Assembly (NCBI GenBank): GCA_900551855.1
Contig: URXM01000004.1
Location: 1 to 64,000, forward strand
Direction: 5' to 3'
DNA from: an uncultured Eubacteriales bacterium
Lineage (GTDB): Bacteria; Bacillota; Clostridia; Christensenellales; UBA1242
Length of the DNA stretch: 64,000 nucleotides
Shown here one piece after another: positions 6,667-14,805 of this stretch. A program made the translations under genes and the position numbers. Each line of letters starts with the position of its first letter. Position 1 is the stretch's first letter. Below the pieces are notes generated by a model. The model saw only the letters and a program-made list of their open reading frames with translations. It was not told the DNA's origin and did no database searches.

Positions 6667-7221
6667 ATGATTAAAGATAAAGAGACAATTATAAATTGGC
6701 AAGTAGAATATGAGAGACCATTTAAGGGGCTTTTGAAATCACTTGGAAACACTATACACGATAATAGAATATATAAAATTTACTGTTCTGGCAAAGCTGT
6801 CGTTGAATTGTCAGAGAAATTTAAGTTTGTGGCAAAAATAGAAAAAGATGAAGATGGAAAGAAAAAAGCGTTGATGACAAATGCCGATCTTGAAAAAGTT
6901 ATTGATTATACAATAAGAACTGTTGGACACGACTTTTTTGTTCATGATGGCGTGGCAAATGATGTTATCAAACAACTCGTTGAAGACAATTTGAAAGGAA
7001 TAAAAATAAATGACTTTGTTTTAAATCAAGTGTCTGCTGATATGAAAATTGATGAAAAAAATGGAAAAACGGTTGATAAATTTGTTGTTTTACACGATAA
7101 AAGAAAAGAAAATATAAGAGAATTTGGTTTTGATCCATTTATAGAATGTAATGAAATGCCAGATCCACCTGTTGTTCCAGAGTTTGATGATTTTGATGAT
7201 GAAGATGTAAAAGAAAAATAG
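6667..7221 (+). CDS. Hypothetical protein, 184 aa
   Basis: This gene is not recognised. AGGAG lies 10 bases before the ATG. The protein is soluble and ends in a very acidic, proline-containing tail (PDPPVVPEFDDFDDEDVKEK). Its middle segment resembles the product of 3988-4611 (see that entry), including the FF and the G-x(5-6)-V pattern that follows, so the two probably share a domain. It is a single-gene unit with a strong promoter and a terminator that overlaps its stop codon. It stands alone between tRNA-Pro and the ribosomal operon. Confidence 0.65.
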   Translation: MIKDKETIINWQVEYERPFKGLLKSLGNTIHDNRIYKIYCSGKAVVELSEKFKFVAKIEKDEDGKKKALMTNADLEKVIDYTIRTVGHDFFVHDGVANDVIKQLVEDNLKGIKINDFVLNQVSADMKIDEKNGKTVDKFVVLHDKRKENIREFGFDPFIECNEMPDPPVVPEFDDFDDEDVKEK

Positions 7222-7243
7222 TCCGCTATGGACTATTTTTTTA
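7219..7243 (+). terminator. Terminator after the 184-aa gene
   Basis: TAGTCC-GCTAT-GGACTA followed by T7. The 5' arm begins with the gene's own TAG stop codon. Confidence 0.9.
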
Positions 7244-7445
7244 TCGGCTAATTTAAAGTTTGTTTGTTTATCGTTTTATTATATTAGTGAGAAAAATTAG
7301 AAGTTTTTGATTTGCTTTATATATGATTCTTTATCTTTATTTATTATTTATATATAAGTATTGGCTGAGGATAGTCATGGGAATTTTGGGGCAATTATTC
7401 AAAGAAAAATTTTTGCAAACTTTTTATTTTTCTTTTGGAAATCTG

Positions 7446-7474
7446 TTGACAACGGACTCTTTGTTTGCTATAAT
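7446..7474 (+). promoter_or_regulatory. Promoter of the S10 ribosomal operon
   Basis: Perfect TTGACA (7446-7451), a 17-base spacer and perfect TATAAT (7469-7474). Bases 7244-7445 upstream are AT-rich and hold nothing I can name. Confidence 0.85.
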
Positions 7475-7480
7475 ACAAGT

Positions 7481-7726
7481 GCTGTTATTTATGGGAGGAA
7501 GTACAAGGTTACTTATGTCATACAAGCGACATTAAGAAAATTTGTATGGACCAGAGTTTCGGCCTTGATGCCGGGGCGACCAAAATGACATTTTTTTAAG
7601 TCAAGCAGCATGACACACGCGGGGTAGTGTTCGACATGTAATGAATGTTGGTTGTGGGAACCAACCTTGTTACTAAAACTTGATTCCCGATTGAAAAAAT
7701 GCAACATTTTTGGATGAGTTAATACA
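7481..7726 (+). promoter_or_regulatory. Long structured 5' leader of the S10 operon
   Basis: About 265 bases separate the expected start site from the S10 start codon. Visible pairings are CATACAA/TTGTATG (7519-7548), ATGTCA/TGACAT (7515-7520 with 7586-7591) enclosing a multi-branch region with CGGC-CTTGAT-GCCG, and GTTGG/CCAAC (7647-7665). The TGACAT arm runs straight into T7 at 7591-7597, so the outer pairing would act as a terminator. This fits attenuation of the operon by a ribosomal protein, as in known S10 leaders, but the ligand cannot be read from sequence. Confidence 0.55.
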
Positions 7727-7746
7727 GGAGGTATATAAAAGAAAAT

Positions 7747-8055
7747 ATGGCAACACAAAAAATGAGAATTAAACTTAGAGCCTATGAACACACACTTATT
7801 GACGAAGCTTGCAAGAGAATTATTGAAACTGCTGGCAAGAACGGCGCAAAAGTTTCTGGGCCTATTCCACTTCCAACAGACAGAGAAGTGGTAACTGTGA
7901 TTCGTTCTCCACACAAGGATAAAGATTCAAGAGAACAATTTGAAAGCAAAACCCACAAAAGATTGATTGATATTTATAATCCAAACGCTAAAGCAATCGA
8001 CGCTCTTATGAAGCTTGAATTGCCTGCAGGCGTTGAGATTAACATCAAACTGTAA
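7747..8055 (+). CDS. rpsJ: 30S ribosomal protein S10
   Basis: 102 residues, a standard length. The start MATQKMRIKLRAYEHTLID matches S10 (RIRLKAFDHRLID in other bacteria), and the C-terminal LELPAGVEINIKL is typical. S10 packs in the 30S head and also partners NusB in antitermination. It is the first gene of the operon. The SD AGGAGG is about 15 bases from the ATG, an unusually long spacing, and no better start lies between. Confidence 0.98.
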   Translation: MATQKMRIKLRAYEHTLIDEACKRIIETAGKNGAKVSGPIPLPTDREVVTVIRSPHKDKDSREQFESKTHKRLIDIYNPNAKAIDALMKLELPAGVEINIKL

Positions 8056-8069
8056 GGAGGTAAAGAGAA

Positions 8070-8690
8070 GTGAAAGCGATATTAGGTAAAAAACTCGGTA
8101 TGACACAAGTCTTTACTGACGAAGGTTTGGTTATACCTGTTACTGTTGTTGAAGCTGGTCCTATGACAGTTGTTCAAAAGAAGACAACAGAAGTTGATGG
8201 TTATAATGCATATGTTTGTGCATTTGACCAAAAGAAGAAAAATGTTACAAAACCACAAAAAGGTATTTTCGACAAGGCAAAGGTTGAACCTTTCAAAGTT
8301 TTGAGAGAATTTGCTCTTGACGGAGAATTGGAAGTTGGTTCAGTTGTTAAAGCTGACATCTTCAATGAAAAAGACAAAGTTGACGTAATGGGAATTACAA
8401 AGGGACACGGATTTTCTGGCGTTATCAAAAGATGGAATCAACATAGACTTAAGATGACTCACGGTACTGGACCTGTTCACAGAGAAGTTGGTTCTATGAG
8501 TGCGAACTCAACACCATCTAGAGTTTTCAAGAACAAACACATGCCTGGACAATACGGAAACGAAAGAGTTACCATTCAGAATTTGGAAATTGTTAAAGTC
8601 GATGCAGATAGAAACTTACTTTTGATTAAGGGTAATGTTCCAGGTAGCAAAGGTGCAATCCTTACTATCAGACAATCTGTTAAGAAATAA
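8070..8690 (+). CDS. rplC: 50S ribosomal protein L3
   Basis: 206 residues. It opens with MKAILGKKLGMTQVF and contains the conserved TKGHGFSGVIKRW and HRVGSMSAN-like segments (REVGSMSANSTPSRVF) that reach the peptidyl-transferase centre. The start codon is GTG, with AAGGAGG 9 bases upstream. It is placed 14 bases after S10 in the operon. Confidence 0.98.
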   Translation: MKAILGKKLGMTQVFTDEGLVIPVTVVEAGPMTVVQKKTTEVDGYNAYVCAFDQKKKNVTKPQKGIFDKAKVEPFKVLREFALDGELEVGSVVKADIFNEKDKVDVMGITKGHGFSGVIKRWNQHRLKMTHGTGPVHREVGSMSANSTPSRVFKNKHMPGQYGNERVTIQNLEIVKVDADRNLLLIKGNVPGSKGAILTIRQSVKK

Positions 8691-8705
8691 TGAAGGAGAA
8701 CGGAA

Positions 8706-9329
8706 ATGGCAAAGGTTAAAGTTTATAATATGAAAGCCGAAGAAGTTGGATCAATTTCTTTGAAAAACGACGTTTTCGGTGTTGAATATAACGAGCCTCT
8801 TATCCATGAAGTAATTGTTGCTTACAACGCTAACCAAAGACAGGGGAACAAAAGCACTCTTACAAGAAGTGAAGTTAGAGGACATGCTGCTAAGCCTTAC
8901 AGACAAAAAGGAACAGGTAGGGCAAGACAAGGTTCTACAAAAGGACCACAATTCATCGGTGGTGGAGTTGTGTTTGCTCCAAAGCCAAGAGACTTTTCAA
9001 AGAAAGTCAACAAACAAGCAAAGAGAACAGCTCTCTTGTCAGCACTTAGTCAAAAACTTGCTCAAAAAGAAATTACAGTTCTTGACAAGTTTGAAATTGA
9101 AAGTGCAAAAACAAAAGATGCTCAAAGATTTTTGGATGCTTTCAAGTTTGATGGTTCAGTTTTGGTTGTTTCTTCAAACAATTCTGAAAAAGAACTTAAA
9201 GCTACAAACAACATTCCAAATCTTAGCACAGTCAATGTTGAACTCTTAAACACATACGATGTTGTTTCAAACAAAAATGTTGTTTTGACAGAGTCTGCAG
9301 TTAAATTCTTAGAGGAGGCAAACGCATAA
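8706..9329 (+). CDS. rplD: 50S ribosomal protein L4
   Basis: 207 residues, usual length. The conserved extended loop GTGRARQGSTKGPQFIGGG, which lines the exit tunnel, is at residues 77-95. L4 is the autogenous repressor of S10 operons in several bacteria, so it is a candidate ligand for the leader upstream. The stop codon overlaps the L23 start by one base. Confidence 0.98.
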   Translation: MAKVKVYNMKAEEVGSISLKNDVFGVEYNEPLIHEVIVAYNANQRQGNKSTLTRSEVRGHAAKPYRQKGTGRARQGSTKGPQFIGGGVVFAPKPRDFSKKVNKQAKRTALLSALSQKLAQKEITVLDKFEIESAKTKDAQRFLDAFKFDGSVLVVSSNNSEKELKATNNIPNLSTVNVELLNTYDVVSNKNVVLTESAVKFLEEANA

Positions 9330-9631
9330 TGGAAGCTAATGAAATCATTATCAGACCACTTCTTACAGAAAAAAGTTACGCTGGAATCCAAAACAAAATA
9401 TACAGTTTTGTTGTAAACAAAAAAGCAAACAAGGTTGAAATTGCTCACGCAGTTGAAACAATGTTCAATGTTGAAGTGGCAAAAGTTAACACATGTATTG
9501 TTAAAGGACATGAAAAATCACAAAACACAAAACAAGGAAGAACAGTTGGTAAAACAAGTGATTACAAAAAAGCAATTGTTACACTTACTGAAAAATCTAA
9601 ACCAATTGCATTCTTCGAAAGTTTATCTTAA
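9329..9631 (+). CDS. rplW: 50S ribosomal protein L23
   Basis: 100 residues, with the typical start IIIRPLLTEKSYA and the KANKVEIAHAVETMFNVEVAKVNT core. L23 sits at the tunnel exit and binds trigger factor and SRP. It starts in the TAATG overlap with L4. AGGAGG, 9 bases upstream, lies inside the L4 coding sequence. Confidence 0.98.
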   Translation: MEANEIIIRPLLTEKSYAGIQNKIYSFVVNKKANKVEIAHAVETMFNVEVAKVNTCIVKGHEKSQNTKQGRTVGKTSDYKKAIVTLTEKSKPIAFFESLS

Positions 9632-9644
9632 TTAGGAGGAGAAA

Positions 9645-10472
9645 ATGGCTATTATAAAAAGTAATCCAACTTCAGCCGGAAGAAGATTCTATTCAAAACT
9701 TTCGACAGAAGAATTGACAAAGAAAGAACCTGAAAAGTCTCTCCTTGCTGTTAAGAAAAAACATGCTGGAAGAAACGCACAAGGTAAAATCACTGTTCGT
9801 CATCAAGGTGGCGGAAACAGACAGAAGTATCGTATTATCGACTTCAAAAGAAACAAAGACAACATTCCTGCAAAGGTTGTTGCAATTGAATATGATCCAA
9901 ACAGAACAGCTTACATCGCACTCCTTTCTTATAAAGATGGAGAAAAGAGATACATCATCGCTCCTGTAGGACTTAAAGTTGGTGATGTTCTTATGAGCGG
10001 AAGCGGAGTTGAAATCAAAGTTGGAAATAACCTTCCACTTTCTGATATCCCTGTTGGTTCACTTATTCACAACATTGAACTCGAACCAAAAAGAGGCGGA
10101 CAACTTGCTCGTTCTGCTGGTGCAGAAGTTCAACTTATGGCTAAGGAAGGCAAATATGCAACACTTAGACTTCCATCAGGCGAAATGAGAAAAGTTCTTC
10201 TCACTTGCCGTGCAACAATCGGTACTGTTGGAAATCTTGACCATGAACTTGTTTCTATTGGTAAAGCTGGTAGAACAAGACATATGGGAATTCGTCCAAC
10301 CGTTCGTGGTGTTGTTATGAACCCTAACGATCACCCACATGGTGGTGGTGAAGGTAAGAGCCCTGTTGGTATGGCATCACCTGTTACACCTTGGGGTAAA
10401 CCTGCACTTGGACTTAAGACTAGAAAGAAGAAAAATAAATCTAACCGTTTGATGGTTAAGAGAATAAATTAA
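9645..10472 (+). CDS. rplB: 50S ribosomal protein L2
   Basis: 275 residues. Key segments are GRNAQGKITVRHQGGGNRQKYR at about residues 41-60, PVGSLIHNIELEPKRGGQLARSAGA in the middle, and PNDHPHGGGEGKSPVGMASP with the histidine implicated in peptidyl transfer. The SD AGGAGG precedes the ATG. The gene lies 13 bases after L23. Confidence 0.98.
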   Translation: MAIIKSNPTSAGRRFYSKLSTEELTKKEPEKSLLAVKKKHAGRNAQGKITVRHQGGGNRQKYRIIDFKRNKDNIPAKVVAIEYDPNRTAYIALLSYKDGEKRYIIAPVGLKVGDVLMSGSGVEIKVGNNLPLSDIPVGSLIHNIELEPKRGGQLARSAGAEVQLMAKEGKYATLRLPSGEMRKVLLTCRATIGTVGNLDHELVSIGKAGRTRHMGIRPTVRGVVMNPNDHPHGGGEGKSPVGMASPVTPWGKPALGLKTRKKKNKSNRLMVKRIN

Positions 10473-10486
10473 GGAGGATGGCCTAA

Positions 10487-10768
10487 ATGAGTAGAGAAAT
10501 GAAAAAACCTTATGTAAGTGCTAGACTTATGAAAAAGGTTAATGAAATGGCTGAAAGTGGTGTTAAGAAACCTATCAAAACTTGGTCAAGATCATCAACA
10601 ATCTATCCAGAATTTGTAGGATTTACATTTGCTGTTCACAATGGCAAAAAACACATCCCAGTTTATGTTACTGCTGACATGGTAGGTCATAAACTTGGTG
10701 AATTCTCTTTGACAAGAACCTTCAAAGGACATGCGGGACAAAAACAAGCCGCAAAATTGAGTAATTAA
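10487..10768 (+). CDS. rpsS: 30S ribosomal protein S19
   Basis: 93 residues, with the family core KTWSRSSTIYPEFVGFTFAV and NGKKHIPVYVTADMVGHKLGEF. S19 pairs with S13 in the 30S head and contacts 23S rRNA through the inter-subunit bridge. The SD AAGGAGG is present, and the gene lies 14 bases after L2. Confidence 0.98.
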   Translation: MSREMKKPYVSARLMKKVNEMAESGVKKPIKTWSRSSTIYPEFVGFTFAVHNGKKHIPVYVTADMVGHKLGEFSLTRTFKGHAGQKQAAKLSN

Positions 10769-10779
10769 GGAGTAAAGAG

Positions 10780-11175
10780 ATGGCTACAAGAATAAGACAA
10801 AAGGCTGAAAAAAGAGCCGCTAACAAAGACAATCGTCCTTATGCTGTTGCAAAAGATATTCGTATGAGTTCATCAAAAGTTAGAATCGTTCTTGACAACA
10901 TTAGAGGAAAGAAAGCAAATGAAGCTGTTGCAATTCTCAGTTATATGCCACAAGCTGGCGCTGCTGAATCTTTGAAAGTTTTGAAGAGTGCAATTGCAAA
11001 CGCTGAAAACAACAAAGGACTTTCTTCTGACAATCTTTATGTTGCAGAATGTTATTCAACTCCTGGCTCAATTATGAAGAGAATTTCTTTCAGAGCAAGA
11101 GGAAGAGCAGATAGAATTTTGAAAAAAACTTGTCATATTACAATAATCCTTGACGAGTTGAAGGAGGCAAAATAA
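10780..11175 (+). CDS. rplV: 50S ribosomal protein L22
   Basis: 131 residues. The core AVAKDIRMSSSKVRIVLDNIRGK and the C-terminal beta-hairpin region RGRADRILKKTCHITIIL, whose tip reaches the exit tunnel, are present. An N-terminal basic extension of about 20 residues precedes the usual start. The stop codon overlaps the S3 start by one base. Confidence 0.98.
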   Translation: MATRIRQKAEKRAANKDNRPYAVAKDIRMSSSKVRIVLDNIRGKKANEAVAILSYMPQAGAAESLKVLKSAIANAENNKGLSSDNLYVAECYSTPGSIMKRISFRARGRADRILKKTCHITIILDELKEAK

Positions 11176-11852
11176 TGGGGCAGAAAGTTAATCCATTGGG
11201 ACTTAGAATTGGAATCAATAAAGATTGGCAATCAACTTGGTATGCCAACAAACAAAATTTTGCCGCTAATCTTAAAGAAGACCATGATATTAGAGCTTTC
11301 TTTGAGAAAAAACATGCAAGTTCAGGAATTTCAGAAGTTCAAATTAAAAGAACTGAAAACAAACTTGAAATTGACATTTACACAGGCAAACCTGGTATGA
11401 TTATCGGAACAAAGGGTGCTGGAATTGAAGCTATAAAGAAAGATTTGAACAAAATCGTTCGTCCTGTAAAATCTCTTGTGTTGAATGTTAAAGAAGTTAA
11501 AAAACCAGACCTTAACGCACAACTTGTTGCAGATTCAATCGCTGTTCAACTTGAAAAGCGTGTTCAATGGAGAAGAGCTTTGAAACAAGCTATGCAAAGA
11601 GTTATGAAGGCTGGAGCTAAAGGTTGCAAGGTTCAAGTAAGTGGTGTTATCGACGGAGCTAACACAATGGCTAGAACTGAAAAGTATATGGAAGGATCTC
11701 TTCCACTTCATACTCTTCGTGCTGACATTGATTATGCTACAGCAGCTGCTTATACAAACTACGGAAAACTTGGAATCAAATGCTGGATTTATAAAGGCGA
11801 GATTTTGTCTAAACAACCTATAAAGGAGGACAAAAACAATGTTAATGCCTAA
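11175..11852 (+). CDS. rpsC: 30S ribosomal protein S3
   Basis: 225 residues. MGQKVNPLGLRIGI at the start is diagnostic. The KH domain carries the GMIIGTKGAGIE loop near residue 74, and the C-terminal domain has the GAKGCKVQVSGVIDGA segment. S3 lines the mRNA entry channel. Its 3' end overlaps the L16 start by 14 bases. Confidence 0.98.
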   Translation: MGQKVNPLGLRIGINKDWQSTWYANKQNFAANLKEDHDIRAFFEKKHASSGISEVQIKRTENKLEIDIYTGKPGMIIGTKGAGIEAIKKDLNKIVRPVKSLVLNVKEVKKPDLNAQLVADSIAVQLEKRVQWRRALKQAMQRVMKAGAKGCKVQVSGVIDGANTMARTEKYMEGSLPLHTLRADIDYATAAAYTNYGKLGIKCWIYKGEILSKQPIKEDKNNVNA

Positions 11853-12279
11853 GAGAGTTAAAAGAAGAAAGGTTATGCGTGGAAGAATGACCGGTAAGGC
11901 TTTGAGAGGAAACACTCTTGCTTATGGTACTTACGGAATCATCGCTACAGAACCTTGTTGGATTAAATCTAACCAAATTGAAGCTGCTCGTATCGCTCTT
12001 ACAAGATACATTAAACGTGGCGGAAAAGTTTGGATTAAGATTTTCCCAGATAAACCTGTTACTAAAAAACCTGCTGAAACTCGTATGGGTTCTGGTAAAG
12101 GAAATCCTGAGTTTTGGGTTGCAGTCGTAAAACCTGGCAGAGTACTTTTTGAAATCGAAGGTATTTCTGAAGCTGACGCTAAAGAAGCACTTAGACTTGC
12201 TGGACACAAACTTCCTTGCAAGACAAAGTTCATCAAAAAGGAATCAGCCATAGAAGGTGGTGAGAAGAATGAAGAATGA
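11839..12279 (+). CDS. rplP: 50S ribosomal protein L16
   Basis: 146 residues. MLMPKRVKRRKVMRGRMTG, the KIFPDKPVTKKPAETRMGSG loop and GNPEFWVAVVKPGRVLFEI are all family-specific. L16 positions A-site tRNA on the 50S subunit. AGGAGGA, 8 bases before the ATG at 11839, fixes the start inside the S3 gene. Confidence 0.98.
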   Translation: MLMPKRVKRRKVMRGRMTGKALRGNTLAYGTYGIIATEPCWIKSNQIEAARIALTRYIKRGGKVWIKIFPDKPVTKKPAETRMGSGKGNPEFWVAVVKPGRVLFEIEGISEADAKEALRLAGHKLPCKTKFIKKESAIEGGEKNEE

Positions 12280-12487
12280 AGAAATTAGAACTCTTTCTCT
12301 TGAAAAGTTAAACGCAAGACTTAAAGAACTTAAAAATGAACTCTTTAATCTTCGTTTTTCACATGCTACTAGAAATTTGGCAAACCCTCTTGCAATTAGA
12401 AATGTAAGAAAAGAAATTGCCAGAGTTCAAACTGCTATCAGAGAAAAGGAAATAGCAAATGGAGGAAACAACGATGGAACAAAGTAG
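12269..12487 (+). CDS. rpmC: 50S ribosomal protein L29
   Basis: 72 residues forming the expected two-helix hairpin (LSLEKLNARLKELKNELFNLRF and IRNVRKEIARVQTAIREKE). The ATG at 12269 is chosen over an upstream in-frame GTG because MKNEEIRTLS aligns with family starts and AAGGTGG lies 8 bases before it. It overlaps L16 by 11 bases. Confidence 0.96.
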   Translation: MKNEEIRTLSLEKLNARLKELKNELFNLRFSHATRNLANPLAIRNVRKEIARVQTAIREKEIANGGNNDGTK

Positions 12488-12737
12488 AAATTTAAGAAAT
12501 ACAAGACAAGGTGTAGTTGTTAGTGCTGGAAGCATGGACAAGACTGTCGTTGTTAAGGTTACTTACAGAGTTAAGGATCCAAAAATTAAAAAAGTCGTTC
12601 AAAAAACAAAAAAATTCAAAGCACACGATGAAAACAACGAATGTGGAATCGGCGATACAGTTCTTATTATGGAAACTCGTCCACTTTCAAAAGAAAAATA
12701 TCACAGAGTTGTTAAAATCGTAGAAAAAGCGAAATAG
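12474..12737 (+). CDS. rpsQ: 30S ribosomal protein S17
   Basis: 87 residues with the OB-fold core RQGVVVSAGSMDKTVVVKV and GDTVLIMETRPLSKEKYHRVV. The ATG at 12474 follows GGAGGA by 7 bases and gives the usual N-terminus. An ATG at 12459 is also in frame and has a weaker AAAGGA, so the exact start is not certain. The gene overlaps L29 by 14 bases. Confidence 0.97.
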   Translation: MEQSRNLRNTRQGVVVSAGSMDKTVVVKVTYRVKDPKIKKVVQKTKKFKAHDENNECGIGDTVLIMETRPLSKEKYHRVVKIVEKAK

Positions 12738-12747
12738 GAGGAGAGAT

Positions 12748-13116
12748 ATGGTACAACCTCAAACAAGACTTAAAGTTGCTGACAACACAGGCGCTAAAGA
12801 AATTATGTGTATCAGAGTTCTTGGCGGTTCTTTTAGAAGAAGTGGTAATATCGGTGATGTTATTGTTGCTTCTGTTAAAAAGGCAATCCCTGGTGGCAGT
12901 GTAAAGAAAGGTGATGTTGTTAAAGCAGTTATTGTTAGAACTACCAAAGGTTTGAACAGAGCTGATGGTTCTCATATCCGTTTCGATGACAATGCCGCAG
13001 TTATTATTGACAATCAAAAACAACCAAAAGGCACTCGTGTGTTTGGACCAATTGCAAGAGAACTTCGTGATAAAGGTTACATGAAAATTATTTCTCTCGC
13101 ACCAGAAGTTATTTAA
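12748..13116 (+). CDS. rplN: 50S ribosomal protein L14
   Basis: 122 residues, the invariant family length. MVQPQTRLKVADNTGAKEIMCIRVLGG and FGPIARELRDKGYMKIISLAPEVI are near consensus. L14 forms bridges to h14 of the 30S subunit and is the binding site of RsfS. The SD AGGAGG is present, and the gene lies 10 bases after S17. Confidence 0.98.
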   Translation: MVQPQTRLKVADNTGAKEIMCIRVLGGSFRRSGNIGDVIVASVKKAIPGGSVKKGDVVKAVIVRTTKGLNRADGSHIRFDDNAAVIIDNQKQPKGTRVFGPIARELRDKGYMKIISLAPEVI

Positions 13117-13133
13117 AAGGAGAGCATCGTAAA

Positions 13134-13628
13134 ATGAGTATATCAGTTAAGAAAGGCGATACCGTTTTGGTTATCACTGGAAAAGATAAAGGTAAAACCG
13201 GTAAAGTTTTGGATGTTTTCCCAAAAGATAACAAGGTTTTGGTTGACGGTGTCAACATTGTAACAAAACACAAGAAAGCAAGAAAACAAAACGAAAAGAG
13301 CGAAATCGTTAAGAAAACAACTCCTATTGAAGTTTCAAACGTTATGGTTGTTTGCGGAACTTGTGGAAAAGCAACAAGAGTTGCTCACAAAGAAATCAAT
13401 GGAAAGAAAGTTAGAGTTTGCAAAAAATGTTCAGCTTCTCTTGACAAAGAATTCGTAAAAGCAACAAAAAAAGAAGCAAAGAAGAACATTGCTTCTGCAA
13501 AAGTTGAAGAACCTGCTAAAACAACAAAGAAAGCAACTTCAACAAAGAAAGCTAAAACAGAAAAAACTGTTGAAGCAAAAACAACTAAAAAGTCGACAAA
13601 AGAACCTTCTGCTAAAACAGAAGCATAA
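13134..13628 (+). CDS. rplX: 50S ribosomal protein L24 with a long basic tail
   Basis: The first 105 residues are ordinary L24: the KOW motif KKGDTVLVITGKDKGKTGKV and the Cys pairs CGTCGKATRV and CKKC of the Gram-positive zinc-ribbon-like form. The remaining 60 residues are a low-complexity tail of Lys, Ala, Thr and Glu (for example KATKKEAKKNIASAKVEEP and TTKKSTKEPSAKTEA). Most L24 proteins end near residue 105. The frame is open throughout and the next SD follows directly, so the tail is part of the gene. Confidence 0.96.
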   Translation: MSISVKKGDTVLVITGKDKGKTGKVLDVFPKDNKVLVDGVNIVTKHKKARKQNEKSEIVKKTTPIEVSNVMVVCGTCGKATRVAHKEINGKKVRVCKKCSASLDKEFVKATKKEAKKNIASAKVEEPAKTTKKATSTKKAKTEKTVEAKTTKKSTKEPSAKTEA

Positions 13629-13639
13629 GGTGGTGAAAG

Positions 13640-14188
13640 ATGAAAGAACAAAACCAAACAGCAAAACGCTATAAAGAAGAAATTGTTCCAGCTCTTATCA
13701 AAGAGTTTGGATACAAAAATATTAACGAAGTTCCAAAGCTTGTTAAAATCGTTTTGAATATGGGACTTGGTGATGTTAAAGACAATTCAAAGAGCTTGAA
13801 TACTGCTATTGACGAATTGACTTTGATCGCTGGTCAAAAACCTGTTGCTACAAAAGCTAAGAAAGCTATTTCAAACTTTAAAGTTAGAGCAGGAATGAAA
13901 GTTGGAGCAAAAGTTACTCTTCGTGGAAAGAGAATGTATGAATTCTTTGACAGACTTGTTGGGATTGCCCTTCCAAGAGTGAGAGACTTCAGAGGAATTT
14001 CTGATAAGTCTTTTGACGGAAGAGGGAATTATTCTATGGGAATCAAAGAACAACTTATTTTCCCTGAAATTTCTTATGATAAAGTAGAAAAAATCAGAGG
14101 ACTTGATATATCTTTTATTACCACTGCAAAAACAGATGCAGAATCAAAAGCACTTTTGAAGGCACTTGGTTTGCCTTTTGCTAGATAG
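13640..14188 (+). CDS. rplE: 50S ribosomal protein L5
   Basis: 182 residues, with KLVKIVLNMGLGD near residue 32 and the P-site contact region RGRGNYSMGIKEQLIFPEI-like segment (SFDGRGNYSMGIKEQ). L5 binds 5S rRNA and P-site tRNA. AGGTGGTG lies 4-5 bases before the ATG, and the gap to L24 is 11 bases. Confidence 0.98.
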   Translation: MKEQNQTAKRYKEEIVPALIKEFGYKNINEVPKLVKIVLNMGLGDVKDNSKSLNTAIDELTLIAGQKPVATKAKKAISNFKVRAGMKVGAKVTLRGKRMYEFFDRLVGIALPRVRDFRGISDKSFDGRGNYSMGIKEQLIFPEISYDKVEKIRGLDISFITTAKTDAESKALLKALGLPFAR

Positions 14189-14200
14189 GAGGAAAGTTCA

Positions 14201-14386
14201 ATGGCTAAGAAATCATTAATTGCAAAACAAAAAAGAACACCTAAGTATAAAACAAGAGAATATACTCGTTGCTCTATCTGTGGCAGACCTCACGCTGTGC
14301 TTCGTAAATATGGCATTTGCAGAATTTGTTTTAGAGAAATGGCTAACCGCGGGGAAATTCCTGGCGTGAAAAAGTCAAGTTGGTAA
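14201..14386 (+). CDS. rpsN: 30S ribosomal protein S14, zinc-binding (type Z)
   Basis: 61 residues, the short form. Cys24, Cys27, Cys40 and Cys43 form two CxxC pairs (CSICGRP and CRICFRE) that bind zinc. The segment RGEIPGVKKSSW is the standard C-terminus. A zinc-free longer paralogue is not seen in the window. The SD AGGAGG precedes the ATG. Confidence 0.98.
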   Translation: MAKKSLIAKQKRTPKYKTREYTRCSICGRPHAVLRKYGICRICFREMANRGEIPGVKKSSW

Positions 14387-14396
14387 GGAGGGAATT

Positions 14397-14795
14397 ATGT
14401 TTGTTACTGACCCAATTGCAGATATGTTGACTCGTCTTAGAAATGCTATAAGTGCAAAACACAAGACTGTTGAAATCCCTGCATCAAGAGAAAAATTAGA
14501 AATTATTAAGATACTTTTGGACGAAGGTTATATTTCAGAATACAAACTTGTTGACGCTGGTTCATTCAAAAATATTCAAGTCACACTTAAATATGATGAA
14601 GAAGGACAAAGCGTTATCCAAGGTTTGAAGAGAATTTCAAAACCTGGTCTTCGTATTTATTCTGACAAAGACAATCTTCCAAAGGTTATAAGCGGGCTTG
14701 GAATTGCCATTATTTCAACAAACAAAGGTATCGTAACTGATAAAGTTGCAAGAAGCTTGAATGTTGGTGGCGAAGTTCTCGCTTATGTATGGTAG
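14397..14795 (+). CDS. rpsH: 30S ribosomal protein S8
   Basis: 132 residues. DPIADMLTRLRNA opens the protein, and GLGIAIISTNKGIVTDKVAR with the C-terminal GGEVLAYVW closes it. S8 organises the central domain of 16S rRNA and is the classic repressor of spc operons. The SD AAGGAGG is present, and the gene lies 10 bases after S14. Confidence 0.98.
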   Translation: MFVTDPIADMLTRLRNAISAKHKTVEIPASREKLEIIKILLDEGYISEYKLVDAGSFKNIQVTLKYDEEGQSVIQGLKRISKPGLRIYSDKDNLPKVISGLGIAIISTNKGIVTDKVARSLNVGGEVLAYVW

Positions 14796-14805
14796 GAGGT
14801 GCATA

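Noticed and set aside
7323..7588. Two overlapping ORFs of 70 and 75 codons before S10
   Set aside because: They cross the consensus S10 promoter and its structured leader, have no SD, and show no protein-like pattern.
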